A DNA stretch of 15,795 bases. Origin: DASZCR01 sp035942915. GTDB taxonomy: Bacteria > Acidobacteriota > Blastocatellia > Pyrinomonadales > Pyrinomonadaceae. The stretch lies in the NCBI GenBank assembly GCA_035942915.1, contig DASZCR010000343.1, positions 1 to 15,795 on the forward strand. Reading direction: 5' to 3'. Of the stretch, positions 1 to 7,531 are shown piece after piece. Under the pieces are notes generated by a model. It saw only the letters and a program-made list of their open reading frames with translations, did not search any database and was not told the origin of the DNA. Within the stretch, counting starts at the first letter, position 1, and each line of letters starts with the position of its first letter. Position numbers and translations under genes: made by a program.

Positions 1-3
1 CCC

Positions 4-39
4 CTCGCCGGTTAAAACAAGCGGCCTTGAACCGGCGAG
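4..39 (-). terminator. Possible terminator hairpin after the hybrid kinase gene
   Basis: A perfect 10-bp inverted repeat (CTCGCCGGTT at 4-13, AACCGGCGAG at 30-39) encloses a 16-base loop, 29 bases beyond the kinase stop codon. Its position just after a gene end suggests a transcription terminator. No T-tract can be seen on the minus strand because the window ends three bases later (the next bases read GGG), so a non-terminator hairpin is also possible. Confidence 0.4.
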
Positions 40-67
40 CGGCGACCGATGACCGTTGACTCTTTCG

Positions 68-3000
68 TCATTCGTCCGACTCCTCGGCCGGACGCTGGTG
101 CTCTTGCAAGAGCTGCTCGACCGCGTCGGAGAGTACGTCCGGGTCAACCGGCTTGGGAATATGTACGTTAAAACCGGCGGCGAGGGCTGTCTCGGCGTCT
201 TTCTGTGCGGCGTAACCGGTCAGCGCGACCGCCGGGACATCTCTGAGATGAGGTATCTCGCGCAGCCGCCTGATAAGCTCGTATCCGTCAGTCAGGGGGA
301 GTCCAATATCTGAAACGACTATATCAAACCACAGAGACGAGGCGGCGTGCAACGCTTCGTCAGCCGTTTCGCAGGCCGTCGTCTCGTAGCCGCGCGCGTC
401 GAAGACCACCTTCAGCATGTCGAGCGTGTCGGGCGCGTCCTCGACGAGCAGGACGCGACAAACGCCGCCCGGACAGAGCGGCTTCGCGGTGACTTCCGTC
501 TCGCCCGTGAGCGACTCGACTGCCGCGCGCCGCATCAGCGGCAGCGTGACGCTGAAGCGACTGCCGCGCCCCGTGCCGCCGCTTGTGACGGAGGTGCGCC
601 CGCCGTGCGCCTCGACGAAGCTCTTGACGAGCGCAAGCCCGATGCCCAAACCGCCGCGCGCACGCGTCGTCGATTGGTCGGCCTGCCGGAAACGGTCGAA
701 GACGTAAGGGAGAAACTCTTCCGGGATGCCCTCGCCCTCGTCGGATACGTCGATTCTGACTTCGGCCTCGCCCACAGGCACGCACTCGACGCGCACGACG
801 CCGCCCTCGCCGGAGAACTTGATGGCGTTGTTCAGCAGGTTCCAGAAGACCTGCGCGAGGCGCGTGTGGTCGCCGGAGATGGTGGCCGACGCGTCGCAGC
901 CGTCGAATGAGGTTTCGACGCGCACGCCGAGTTGGTCGGCCTGCGGACGAATCGTCTCAACCGCTTCGCGCAAGACCTCTGTGAGCACGACGGGCGCGCG
1001 CTCGATACGCATCTTGCCGCTCATGATGGAGGACATGTCGAGCAGGTCGTTGATGAGGCGCGTCAAGGCCTGTGAGTTCTTGTCAATCACAATCAAGCCC
1101 TGCGCGGCGTCCGTCTCCCTCAGACGGCCGGAGCGCATCATGTGTACCCAGCCGATAATCGGCGTCAGCGGCGTGCGCAGTTCGTGCGAGAGCGTGGCGA
1201 GAAATTCGTCCTTCGCTTTGTTGGCCTCCTGCGCGCGTTTGTAGAGGCGCGCGTTCTCGATGGCGAGCGCGGCGCGCCGCGCCAGTTCCTCCGCGAAGGA
1301 GAGGTCTGCGAGCGTGTACTGGCGACGCGTGCCGGTCGAGGCGAGCGTGAGCGCGCCGAGCGTGCGCTGGCGCGCGAGCAGAGGGACGGTGACGAAAGAG
1401 GTGAGGCCGAGACCGGCAAGTAGCGCCGCATGCGTCTCGTCGCGCGTGATGGCGCGCAGTTGCTCCGGCGTCACGTCGGCGACGATGAGAGGCTCGCCCG
1501 TGCGGAGCACGCTGGCGATGCCTTCGGCCTTCGCCGGGTCGGGCGGGTACTCGCGCAGCGCGCGCACCGCCTCGCGCTTCGACGGGTCGGCGTGGACAGT
1601 GGCGACGCGGCGCACGCGCTCGTCGTCTTCGATAACGTCAATCAGGCAGTAGTCGGCCAGCGTCGGGACGGAGAGACCGGCGAGGCGTTCGAGGATAATT
1701 TCGTAGTCGAGCGAGGAGGCCAAAAGGGCGCTCGCCTCTGCGAGAAAGCGGAGCGTCTCTTCGGCCTGCTTGCGGTCGTGGATGTCGGTCGCCGTCCCGA
1801 ACCATTTGACGACGTTGCCCTCCGCGTCGTGCATCGGCTCGGCGCGGCCGAGATGCCAGCGATAAGCGCCGTCGGAGGCGCGCCTGAGTCGGTATTCAAC
1901 CGTGAAGTTGCGCTTCGACTCGACAGCCCCCGCCCATCCCCTCACGACGCGTTCGAGGTCTTGCGGGTGGATGGCCGGTTGCCAGCCCCAGCCGCGCGCC
2001 TGTTCGTGCGCGAGTCCGGTGTATTCGAACCAGCGTCGGTTGTAGTAATCGAAGTAGCCATCGGGTCGCGCCGTCCAGACAATCTGCGGCATCGAGTCGG
2101 CGAGATAACGGTAACGCTCCTCGCTCGCACGCAACGCCTCTTCGGCCAGACGCCGCTCCGTGATGTCCATCGTCACGCCGCGCATCCCGACCGGCCGACC
2201 CGCTTCGTCGAGAATCACCATTGACTGCGCCTCGACGTAGAGCGTGCGGCCGTCCTTGCGCAGCCAGCGGAAACGGCTCGTCCCGACCGTGCCGCTCTCG
2301 AAGATGGCGTGAGCCTCCTGCGCCGCGCGCTCGCGGTCTTCCGGGTGGACGATGGTCAGCCAGAAGTTCGGCGTCGCCAGCCATTCCTCGACGCTGTAGC
2401 CGAGCATCGTCTCGACGTGGTCGCTGACGAAGTCAATCCGCTGCCCGGCATCGTCCGGCTCGCCCCACGCTTCCCAGACCACGCCCGGCACGTTGCTGAC
2501 AAGCTGGCGCAGACGCCCGCGCTCGCGTTCGACCTGCGCGGCCAGACGCGCGCGCTCCTCCTCGATGCGGTTGCGCATCCCAACGTCGCGCGCAATCGTC
2601 GAAGCTCCGATGATGCGCCCCTGCGCATCCTTAATCGGCGAGACGCTGATGGAGACTTCAACGCGGTGGCCGTCCTTGGCGACGCGCACGGTTTCGGTCG
2701 GCTCGACGTTCTCGCCGCGCTTGATGCGGTCGAGGATTTGCGCCAACTCGTCTCGGCGCTCGTCCGGGAAAATCAGGGAGAGCGAGCGGCCGATAATCTC
2801 TTCGGCCGCGTAGCCGTAGAGCCGTTCGGCTCCGGCGTTCCAACTCGTGACGATGCCGTCGAGCGTCTTGCCGATGATGGCGTCTTCGGACGATTCGATG
2901 ATGGCGGCCAGCGTGCGGAAGCGTTCCTCAGATTCGCGCAGCGCGTGCTCGGCGCGACGCCTCTCCGTAATCTCGTGGAAGACAAGAACGACGCCCGCGA

Positions 3001-3748
3001 CCGTGCCGCGCTCGTCCTTGATGGGAGCGCCGCTATCGTCTATCGCCACTTCCGTCCCGTCGCGGCGCACGAGCAGCGTGTGGTTGGCGAGTCCGACCAC
3101 CGTGCCCTCGCGCAAGACCTTCTCGACGGGGCTTTCGACCTCCGCGCGCGTCCCTTCGTGAATAATCGGGAAGACTTCGCGCAGCGGGCGACCGCGCGCC
3201 TCCGCTTCCGGCCAGCCCGTCAACTTCTCCGCCACGGGGTTCATGAACGTGACGCTCCCCGTCGTGTCGGTGGCGATGACGGCGTCGCCGATGCTGGAGA
3301 GCGTCGTGGCGAGCCATTGGTTGCTCGCGCGCGCTCTCTGCTCCGCGCTCAGACTTCTTTCGGTGAGCGAGTGAATCAGCAGCGAGACGAAGAGGAAGAC
3401 GGAGAGTTGGACGACTCCGCTAAAGCCGACGGCGAGAGAGTAAAAGGGCGGGATGAAGAAATAGGCGCTCGTCAGCGCGGAGAGGAGGGAGGTGAAGATG
3501 CCCGCGCCGCGCCCGCCGTAGAGCGTGGCGATGACGACGGCCGGGAAGTAGAAGACGAAGGGGATGCGACCGGCCTCGACGGCGTGCAAGTTTTGTAGGA
3601 CGAACGTCAGCGCCGTCGAGGCGACAACGAGTGCGAACGCCATCCCGTAGCGTTCCACCGCCGGACGACTCTGTCGCGCGGCGAACGGCTTGGCGAATCG
3701 GCGCGTCCCGACGACATGCTGCACGTCGCTCGCTCTCGAATCCGACAT
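68..3748 (-). CDS. Hybrid sensor histidine kinase, membrane-anchored, four PAS + GAF + receiver
   Basis: Sensor kinase predicted to autophosphorylate on histidine and pass phosphate to its own receiver. Numbering from the ATG at 3748 (1226 aa): a DUF4118/KdpD-like membrane region with about four hydrophobic segments (34-129), PAS domains near 141-263, 272-396, 414-534 and 542-663, GAF near 671-836, HisKA with SHELRTPL (phospho-His 855), HATPase with N box NLLNN, DEGEGI and GGLGIGL, and a C-terminal receiver with acidic VED, phospho-Asp 1147 (SDIGLP), Thr1177 and Lys1199 (PKP). All catalytic residues are present. The frame stays open to an ATG at 3805, but the 3748 ATG is preceded by GGGGAGAGAGAG at suitable spacing and the 3805 one has no Shine-Dalgarno, so I prefer 3748. 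No partner regulator or HPt protein is adjacent, so it is an orphan; signal and output are unknown. Confidence 0.93.
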   Translation of the reverse strand: MSDSRASDVQHVVGTRRFAKPFAARQSRPAVERYGMAFALVVASTALTFVLQNLHAVEAGRIPFVFYFPAVVIATLYGGRGAGIFTSLLSALTSAYFFIPPFYSLAVGFSGVVQLSVFLFVSLLIHSLTERSLSAEQRARASNQWLATTLSSIGDAVIATDTTGSVTFMNPVAEKLTGWPEAEARGRPLREVFPIIHEGTRAEVESPVEKVLREGTVVGLANHTLLVRRDGTEVAIDDSGAPIKDERGTVAGVVLVFHEITERRRAEHALRESEERFRTLAAIIESSEDAIIGKTLDGIVTSWNAGAERLYGYAAEEIIGRSLSLIFPDERRDELAQILDRIKRGENVEPTETVRVAKDGHRVEVSISVSPIKDAQGRIIGASTIARDVGMRNRIEEERARLAAQVERERGRLRQLVSNVPGVVWEAWGEPDDAGQRIDFVSDHVETMLGYSVEEWLATPNFWLTIVHPEDRERAAQEAHAIFESGTVGTSRFRWLRKDGRTLYVEAQSMVILDEAGRPVGMRGVTMDITERRLAEEALRASEERYRYLADSMPQIVWTARPDGYFDYYNRRWFEYTGLAHEQARGWGWQPAIHPQDLERVVRGWAGAVESKRNFTVEYRLRRASDGAYRWHLGRAEPMHDAEGNVVKWFGTATDIHDRKQAEETLRFLAEASALLASSLDYEIILERLAGLSVPTLADYCLIDVIEDDERVRRVATVHADPSKREAVRALREYPPDPAKAEGIASVLRTGEPLIVADVTPEQLRAITRDETHAALLAGLGLTSFVTVPLLARQRTLGALTLASTGTRRQYTLADLSFAEELARRAALAIENARLYKRAQEANKAKDEFLATLSHELRTPLTPIIGWVHMMRSGRLRETDAAQGLIVIDKNSQALTRLINDLLDMSSIMSGKMRIERAPVVLTEVLREAVETIRPQADQLGVRVETSFDGCDASATISGDHTRLAQVFWNLLNNAIKFSGEGGVVRVECVPVGEAEVRIDVSDEGEGIPEEFLPYVFDRFRQADQSTTRARGGLGIGLALVKSFVEAHGGRTSVTSGGTGRGSRFSVTLPLMRRAAVESLTGETEVTAKPLCPGGVCRVLLVEDAPDTLDMLKVVFDARGYETTACETADEALHAASSLWFDIVVSDIGLPLTDGYELIRRLREIPHLRDVPAVALTGYAAQKDAETALAAGFNVHIPKPVDPDVLSDAVEQLLQEHQRPAEESDE

Positions 3749-4145
3749 TCGGCTCTCTCTCCCCTGCACGTCGCCCGCATCCGCCGCGCGTCGTGTCTCA
3801 CCCATCGGCGCGAAAACAGTGTGCCTCGCGCGCGAGGTCGAACGATGCGGCCGACCCGGAGAAGTTGGTTAAATGCGAAGAACGGAAAGCAGTTCGCGAG
3901 GTCGGTCGGCGGGCGAGCGTCGGGTGTCGAACTTGACTCGCCATGCGCAGGCGACCCCCCCCGCGAGGCTGACTCGGCGGCCGCTCTCAATGGTTGCACA
4001 TCGGGCGCGCAGCGGGTCTCTCCACCGCGCCAGAAACTACTCGCTTTCGCGCCGCCAAGTCAAGACCGTTCAACGCGATGCGCGCGTCGCCGTTTTCTGC
4101 TAGTCTGATGGCCGAACAACAACTGCCCGTCACTGTCTGAAACTT
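3749..4145. other. Divergent intergenic spacer between kinase and hydrolase
   Basis: This stretch separates two divergently transcribed genes and should hold both promoters. I see no convincing gene: the short frames here lack Shine-Dalgarno sequences and read as arginine/serine-rich translations of GC-rich DNA. It contains a 14-bp perfect palindrome CCTCGCGCGCGAGG at 3824-3837, a run of eight C at 3955-3962, and a possible extended -10 (TGC-TAGTCT) at 4098-4106 ahead of the hydrolase. I could not identify a clear kinase promoter. Confidence 0.6.
4098..4106 (+). promoter_or_regulatory. Possible extended -10 element for the hydrolase gene
   Basis: TGC followed by TAGTCT resembles an extended -10 (TGn-TATAAT) about 40 bases before the ATG at 4146. 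The -35 region at the usual distance has no good match to TTGACA, so the call rests on the -10 alone. Confidence 0.25.
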
Positions 4146-4787
4146 ATGTATCCGGCTGGAAACCTCTTCATCGCCGCCGCGCATGGCCGCCTCGAAGCCA
4201 TCATCAAGGAGCCGCACGCGGACGAGTTTGCGCGCCCGCGCGGCGCGGCGCTCGTCCTTCACCCGCACCCTCTGCACGGCGGGACGATGCACAACAAGGT
4301 CGTCTTCCGCGCCGCCCGCGCGCTCAACGATGCCGGACTCGTCGCCCTCCGCATCAACTTTCGTGGAGTCGGCCTCTCGACCGGCACGCACGACCGCGCG
4401 CGCGGCGAGCAGGACGACGCACGCACGGCGCTCGACTATCTCGGCGAACATTACGCGGGGCTGCCCATCACGCTTGCCGGTTTCTCCTTCGGCGCGCGCG
4501 TCGGCCTCGAAGTCGGCATCAACGAAGAACGCGTCGCGCGCCTCGTCGCGTTGGGCACGCCGCTCAAGATGTACGACTTCTCCTTCCTGCGCGAGTGTCG
4601 CAAGCCGCTCCTGTTCGTTCACGGCGAGCGCGACGAGTTCGGCGACGCGCGCGAGGTCGAGCGTCTCGCCTCCGAACTTCCACCCGAAGCAGAGGCGCGC
4701 GCCGTCATCATTCAAGGAGCCGGTCACTTCTTCGAGCAACGCCTCGACGAGATGCAACGCGCCATCCGCGAATGGGCTGCGGAGTAA
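4146..4787 (+). CDS. Alpha/beta hydrolase, COG2945-type
   Basis: A 213-residue single-domain alpha/beta hydrolase, presumably cytoplasmic as no signal peptide is visible. An early HPHPLHGGTMHNKVV stretch (39-53), shared by the COG2945 family of uncharacterised hydrolases, likely supplies the oxyanion region. Next come NFRGVG (71-76) and the nucleophile elbow GFSFG with Ser114, then acid Asp163 in GERDEFG and His194 in GAGHFF, so the Ser-Asp-His triad is complete. The substrate is unknown; members are annotated loosely as esterases or dienelactone-hydrolase-like. The gene stands alone, facing fadD across a shared terminator. No good Shine-Dalgarno precedes the ATG, but there is no better start and the family's usual N terminus begins here. 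Confidence 0.9.
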   Translation: MYPAGNLFIAAAHGRLEAIIKEPHADEFARPRGAALVLHPHPLHGGTMHNKVVFRAARALNDAGLVALRINFRGVGLSTGTHDRARGEQDDARTALDYLGEHYAGLPITLAGFSFGARVGLEVGINEERVARLVALGTPLKMYDFSFLRECRKPLLFVHGERDEFGDAREVERLASELPPEAEARAVIIQGAGHFFEQRLDEMQRAIREWAAE

Positions 4788-4797
4788 GGTCAAAGTA

Positions 4798-4856
4798 AAA
4801 AGGCCAGAGTGAAGACTGGGGAGGAGCCATCCTCTCGCGCTTCACTCTGGCCTTTT
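4798..4856. terminator. Bidirectional rho-independent terminator
   Basis: A perfect 17-bp inverted repeat (AAAAGGCCAGAGTGAAG at 4798-4814, its complement at 4840-4856) lies between the convergent hydrolase and fadD genes. The A-run at the outer left and T-run at the outer right give a U-tract in whichever direction it is read. The loop holds a smaller nested hairpin, GAGGA/TCCTC (4821-4825 with 4830-4834). It starts 10 bases after the hydrolase stop and ends 9 bases from the fadD stop, so it probably serves both. Confidence 0.88.
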
Positions 4857-4865
4857 GACCGCTTC

Positions 4866-6770
4866 TTAGTCTTCGTACATGCGGTCGATGACCTGACGGT
4901 ATTTCTCATCGACGACGCGGCGTTTGACCTTGAGCGTGGGCGTCAGTTCGCCGCCTTCGATAGTCAGTTCGTGTTCGATGAGCGCGACCTTTTTGACGCG
5001 CTCGTATTGCGAGAGGTCTGCCGTGAGCGCATCGACCTGACGTTGGATGAGGTCGATGATGCGCGGGTGTCGGCAGAACTCGGCCGGAGTCTTGAGGTCG
5101 AGTCCTTTGAGTTGCGCGTATGAGCGCAGTTGTTCCCAGTCGGGCACGATGAGCGCGGCCGGAAACTTGCGACCGTTGCCGATAAGCACCACCTGATTGA
5201 CGAAGCGCGAAGCCTTGATGCGTTGCTCGATGGGCTGCGGCGCGATGTACTTGCCGCCCGAAGTCTTGAACAACTCCTTCTTGCGGTCGGTGATGCGGAG
5301 GAAGCCATCGGCGTCGAGCGTCCCTACGTCGCCCGTCTTAAACCACCCGTCATCGGTGAAGACCTCGCGCGTCGCTTCCGGCTTGTTGTAGTAGCCGCGC
5401 ATGATGTTCGGCCCGCGCACTTCTATCTCGCCGTCGGCCGCGATACGCACTTCGACGTTTCTGATAGGTCGGCCGACCGTGCCGATGCGATTCTCTTCGA
5501 TGCGGCACGCCGTAATCACGGGCGAGGTTTCCGTCAGGCCGTAGCCCTGCACGATGGGCAGCCCCGCGCCGAGGAAGATGTAACCAATCTCTTCGGGCAG
5601 CGCCGCGCCGCCGGAGACGAGCAGGCGGATGCGCCCGCCGACGCCCTCGCGCCACTTGGCGAAGACGAGACGCGAGGCGAGCTTGTGTTGCAGGGCGAGC
5701 CATGCGGGGACGCGCTTGTGCTCGACCGTCAGCCGCGCCCAACGCTTGCCGACCTCGACCGCCCAATCCAGTATCGCCTTCTTCATGCGCCCGCCCGCCG
5801 CCGCGCGTTCCTTAATGCGCGCGTAGACCTTCTCATACAGACGCGGCACGGCGACCATCACCGTCGGACGCACCTCGCGCAGGTTGTCGCCGATTCTCTC
5901 CAAAGACTCCGCGTAATAGACGCACGCGCCGTGATGTATGTACATGTACATCGCGTTGCGCTCGAAGACGTGCGAAAGCGGAAGCACGGAGAGCACCGTG
6001 TCCTCGCGCGAGAAGGCGAGCCGCTCGGAGGTGTCAACCATGTTCGAGACGAAGTTCGAGTGCGTCAGCATGACGCCCTTCGGCTCGCCAGTCGTCCCCG
6101 AAGTGTAGATGATGGTGGCGAGGTCTTCCGGTTCGACGGCGCGCGCCAACTCGTGCTTCAATTCCGGGCGCTCTGCGTCGAGCGCGCGCCCGCGCGCTTC
6201 CAGTTCCGCGAGCGTCAGCATGTTGGCCGCGCCTGTGGTCTCGCCTTCGAGGAAGACGATGGAGGTGAGCGCGGGACAGTCGGCGATGGACGAGGCGACG
6301 CGCTCGAAGGCGGCGCGGTGTTGGATGAAGAGGACGCGTGCGCCGGAATCGGTCAGGATGTAGCAGACCTGCGGAGGGGCTTGCGTCGGGTAGATAGGCA
6401 CATCGACGACTCCCGACAGCAGACAGCCCGCGTCGGCGAGCGTCCACGCGGGACTGCTCTCCGAAAGAAGCGCAACGCGTTCGCCGCGACCGATGCCGAG
6501 CGTGTGCAGGCCGAGCGCGACGGCACGCGCGCGTTCCAGAAACTCCGCCGAGGAGACGGCGCGCCACTCTCCATCGCGCTTGTAGTTGAGCATGTCGGGA
6601 CGTGCGAAGCGGCTCGCGGCCATCTCGAACATCTCGACGAGCGTGCGCGGTTCGACGCCGCCGCGCGCACCGTCCGGCGTCGCCGCATGTGTCGTGCGCG
6701 CCGCTGCGGTCGTCTCGGTGGCGGTGGTCGTCGTCGCCGTCGGGGCAGTTCGTCCGGGTGTGTCTGTCAT
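4866..6770 (-). CDS. fadD: Long-chain fatty-acid--CoA ligase (AMP-forming acyl-CoA synthetase)
   Basis: Activates long-chain fatty acids to acyl-CoA through an acyl-adenylate. The 634-residue protein has the P-loop YTSGTTGEPKG (222-232), the adenine-site YGLTETSP (410-417), TGD (479-481), the hinge region DRKKELFKTSGGKYIAP (495-511) and the C-terminal catalytic Lys614 in TPTLKVKRR. The DRKKE-FKT-GGKY pattern and length match bacterial long-chain (FAA1/COG1022-type) synthetases. The first 40 residues are an unusual Thr/Ala-rich low-complexity tail before the fold begins at PRTLVEMF. The start is set by an ATGA overlap with the upstream fadR stop, which implies translational coupling; an in-frame ATG at 6854 lies inside fadR and is unlikely. 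Probably controlled by FadR with the operon. Confidence 0.93.
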   Translation of the reverse strand: MTDTPGRTAPTATTTTATETTAAARTTHAATPDGARGGVEPRTLVEMFEMAASRFARPDMLNYKRDGEWRAVSSAEFLERARAVALGLHTLGIGRGERVALLSESSPAWTLADAGCLLSGVVDVPIYPTQAPPQVCYILTDSGARVLFIQHRAAFERVASSIADCPALTSIVFLEGETTGAANMLTLAELEARGRALDAERPELKHELARAVEPEDLATIIYTSGTTGEPKGVMLTHSNFVSNMVDTSERLAFSREDTVLSVLPLSHVFERNAMYMYIHHGACVYYAESLERIGDNLREVRPTVMVAVPRLYEKVYARIKERAAAGGRMKKAILDWAVEVGKRWARLTVEHKRVPAWLALQHKLASRLVFAKWREGVGGRIRLLVSGGAALPEEIGYIFLGAGLPIVQGYGLTETSPVITACRIEENRIGTVGRPIRNVEVRIAADGEIEVRGPNIMRGYYNKPEATREVFTDDGWFKTGDVGTLDADGFLRITDRKKELFKTSGGKYIAPQPIEQRIKASRFVNQVVLIGNGRKFPAALIVPDWEQLRSYAQLKGLDLKTPAEFCRHPRIIDLIQRQVDALTADLSQYERVKKVALIEHELTIEGGELTPTLKVKRRVVDEKYRQVIDRMYED

Positions 6771-7384
6771 CTGGCCGTCACCCCGTTGAGAAAGATGTCC
6801 AAGACCTCGTCGGCCATCGGCGCGAGTTTGTAGCGGCGCTTGGAGAGAATCCAATTGGTCGCCATCTCGTCGAGCGCGCCGAAGAGAATCTTGGCGACGA
6901 GTTTGGCGTTCAAGTCCTTGCGGAACTGCCCTGCGCGCTGCCCCTCCTCGAAGACCTCGCGGATGAGGCGCAGGTATTCGGCCAGACCGGCCGCCGAGAA
7001 CTCTTCGAGAAACTTCGTCGAGCCGCGCAGTTCGACCTGAAAGACGACGGCGAGGTCGCGGTCTGCGCCGAGTCGTTCGAGGTGGTGGCGCGCGATGCGG
7101 CGCAACTTCTCGCGCGGGTCTTCAATCTTGGCGAGTTCGTCGCGCCCCTCTGCGATGGCCTCGCTCGTGTTGCGCTCGAAGACCGAGCGGAGGATTTCTT
7201 CCTTGCTCTTGAAGTACAGATAGACCGTGCCGTCGGCGACGCCTGCGACGCGCGCAATGTCGGCGACTTTCGAGTTGAAGTAGCCGTTGCGCGCGAAGAC
7301 GTGCGTGGCGGCGCGCAGGATGGCCTCTCGCTTGTCTGTGATGCTGCCGGAACGCGTTTGCGGCAGGGAACGTGCGGAACGCAT
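6767..7384 (-). CDS. fadR: TetR-family fatty-acid-responsive repressor, FadR (YsiA)-like
   Basis: Predicted repressor of fatty-acid degradation genes, released by long-chain acyl-CoA. From the ATG at 7384 (205 aa) the N-terminal TetR domain has a helix-turn-helix at about 38-58, ending GVADGTVYLYFKSKEEIL, which closely resembles Bacillus FadR (YsiA). The C-terminal half also follows that protein: LAVVFQVELR, then the FGALDE...W pattern. Its stop overlaps the fadD start (ATGA), so the two form an operon. The frame is open to an ATG at 7453, but that codon lies inside the FadR-box dyad (7439-7456) and would add a poorly conserved 23-residue tail; neither start has an ideal Shine-Dalgarno. Family assignment is firm; the FadR role rests on similarity recalled by eye, the fadD neighbour and the operator. 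Confidence 0.82.
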   Translation of the reverse strand: MRSARSLPQTRSGSITDKREAILRAATHVFARNGYFNSKVADIARVAGVADGTVYLYFKSKEEILRSVFERNTSEAIAEGRDELAKIEDPREKLRRIARHHLERLGADRDLAVVFQVELRGSTKFLEEFSAAGLAEYLRLIREVFEEGQRAGQFRKDLNAKLVAKILFGALDEMATNWILSKRRYKLAPMADEVLDIFLNGVTAR

Positions 7385-7438
7385 CGGGGGTCTTTCGGTT
7401 GCTCCTCTTTCTTCAGGCTCGACGACGAAGGCGCGCGC

Positions 7439-7456
7439 TGAATGAACGGCCATTCA
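7439..7456 (-). promoter_or_regulatory. Candidate FadR box (operator) upstream of fadR-fadD
   Basis: TGAATGAACGGCCATTCA is an 18-bp dyad with half-sites TGAATG and CATTCA separated by six bases; one further base pair (outer C/G) extends the symmetry. It fits the FadR box known from Bacillus (TGAATGAMTANTCATTCA) in both half-sites and in spacing. It lies 55 bases before the preferred fadR start and downstream of a possible promoter, the position expected for autorepression. Confidence 0.72.
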
Positions 7457-7470
7457 GTCGGGTCGCCCTT

Positions 7471-7500
7471 AGCCTACCTTGCGCGCTCGGTTTTGCGCAA
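7471..7500 (-). promoter_or_regulatory. Possible promoter of fadR-fadD
   Basis: On the minus strand TTGCGC (7500-7495) and TAGGCT (7476-7471) are spaced by 18 bases, which would place the start of transcription just ahead of the FadR-box dyad. Both hexamers are imperfect, and TTGCGC also forms a 6-bp inverted repeat with GCGCAA at 7484-7479, so this is a weak call supported mainly by position. Confidence 0.35.
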
Positions 7501-7531
7501 CCGTCGGAGCGAGGATGCGCGCCGCGCTCTG

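Noticed and set aside
2309..3598. A 429-codon plus-strand frame opposite the hybrid kinase
   Set aside because: Same reason: antisense shadow of PAS-encoding DNA with no recognisable protein features.
5130..6833. A 567-codon open frame on the plus strand opposite fadD
   Set aside because: It mirrors fadD in an antisense frame, has no recognisable domain and is Arg/Asp/Val-rich as expected from complementing GC-rich codons. fadD has complete motifs.
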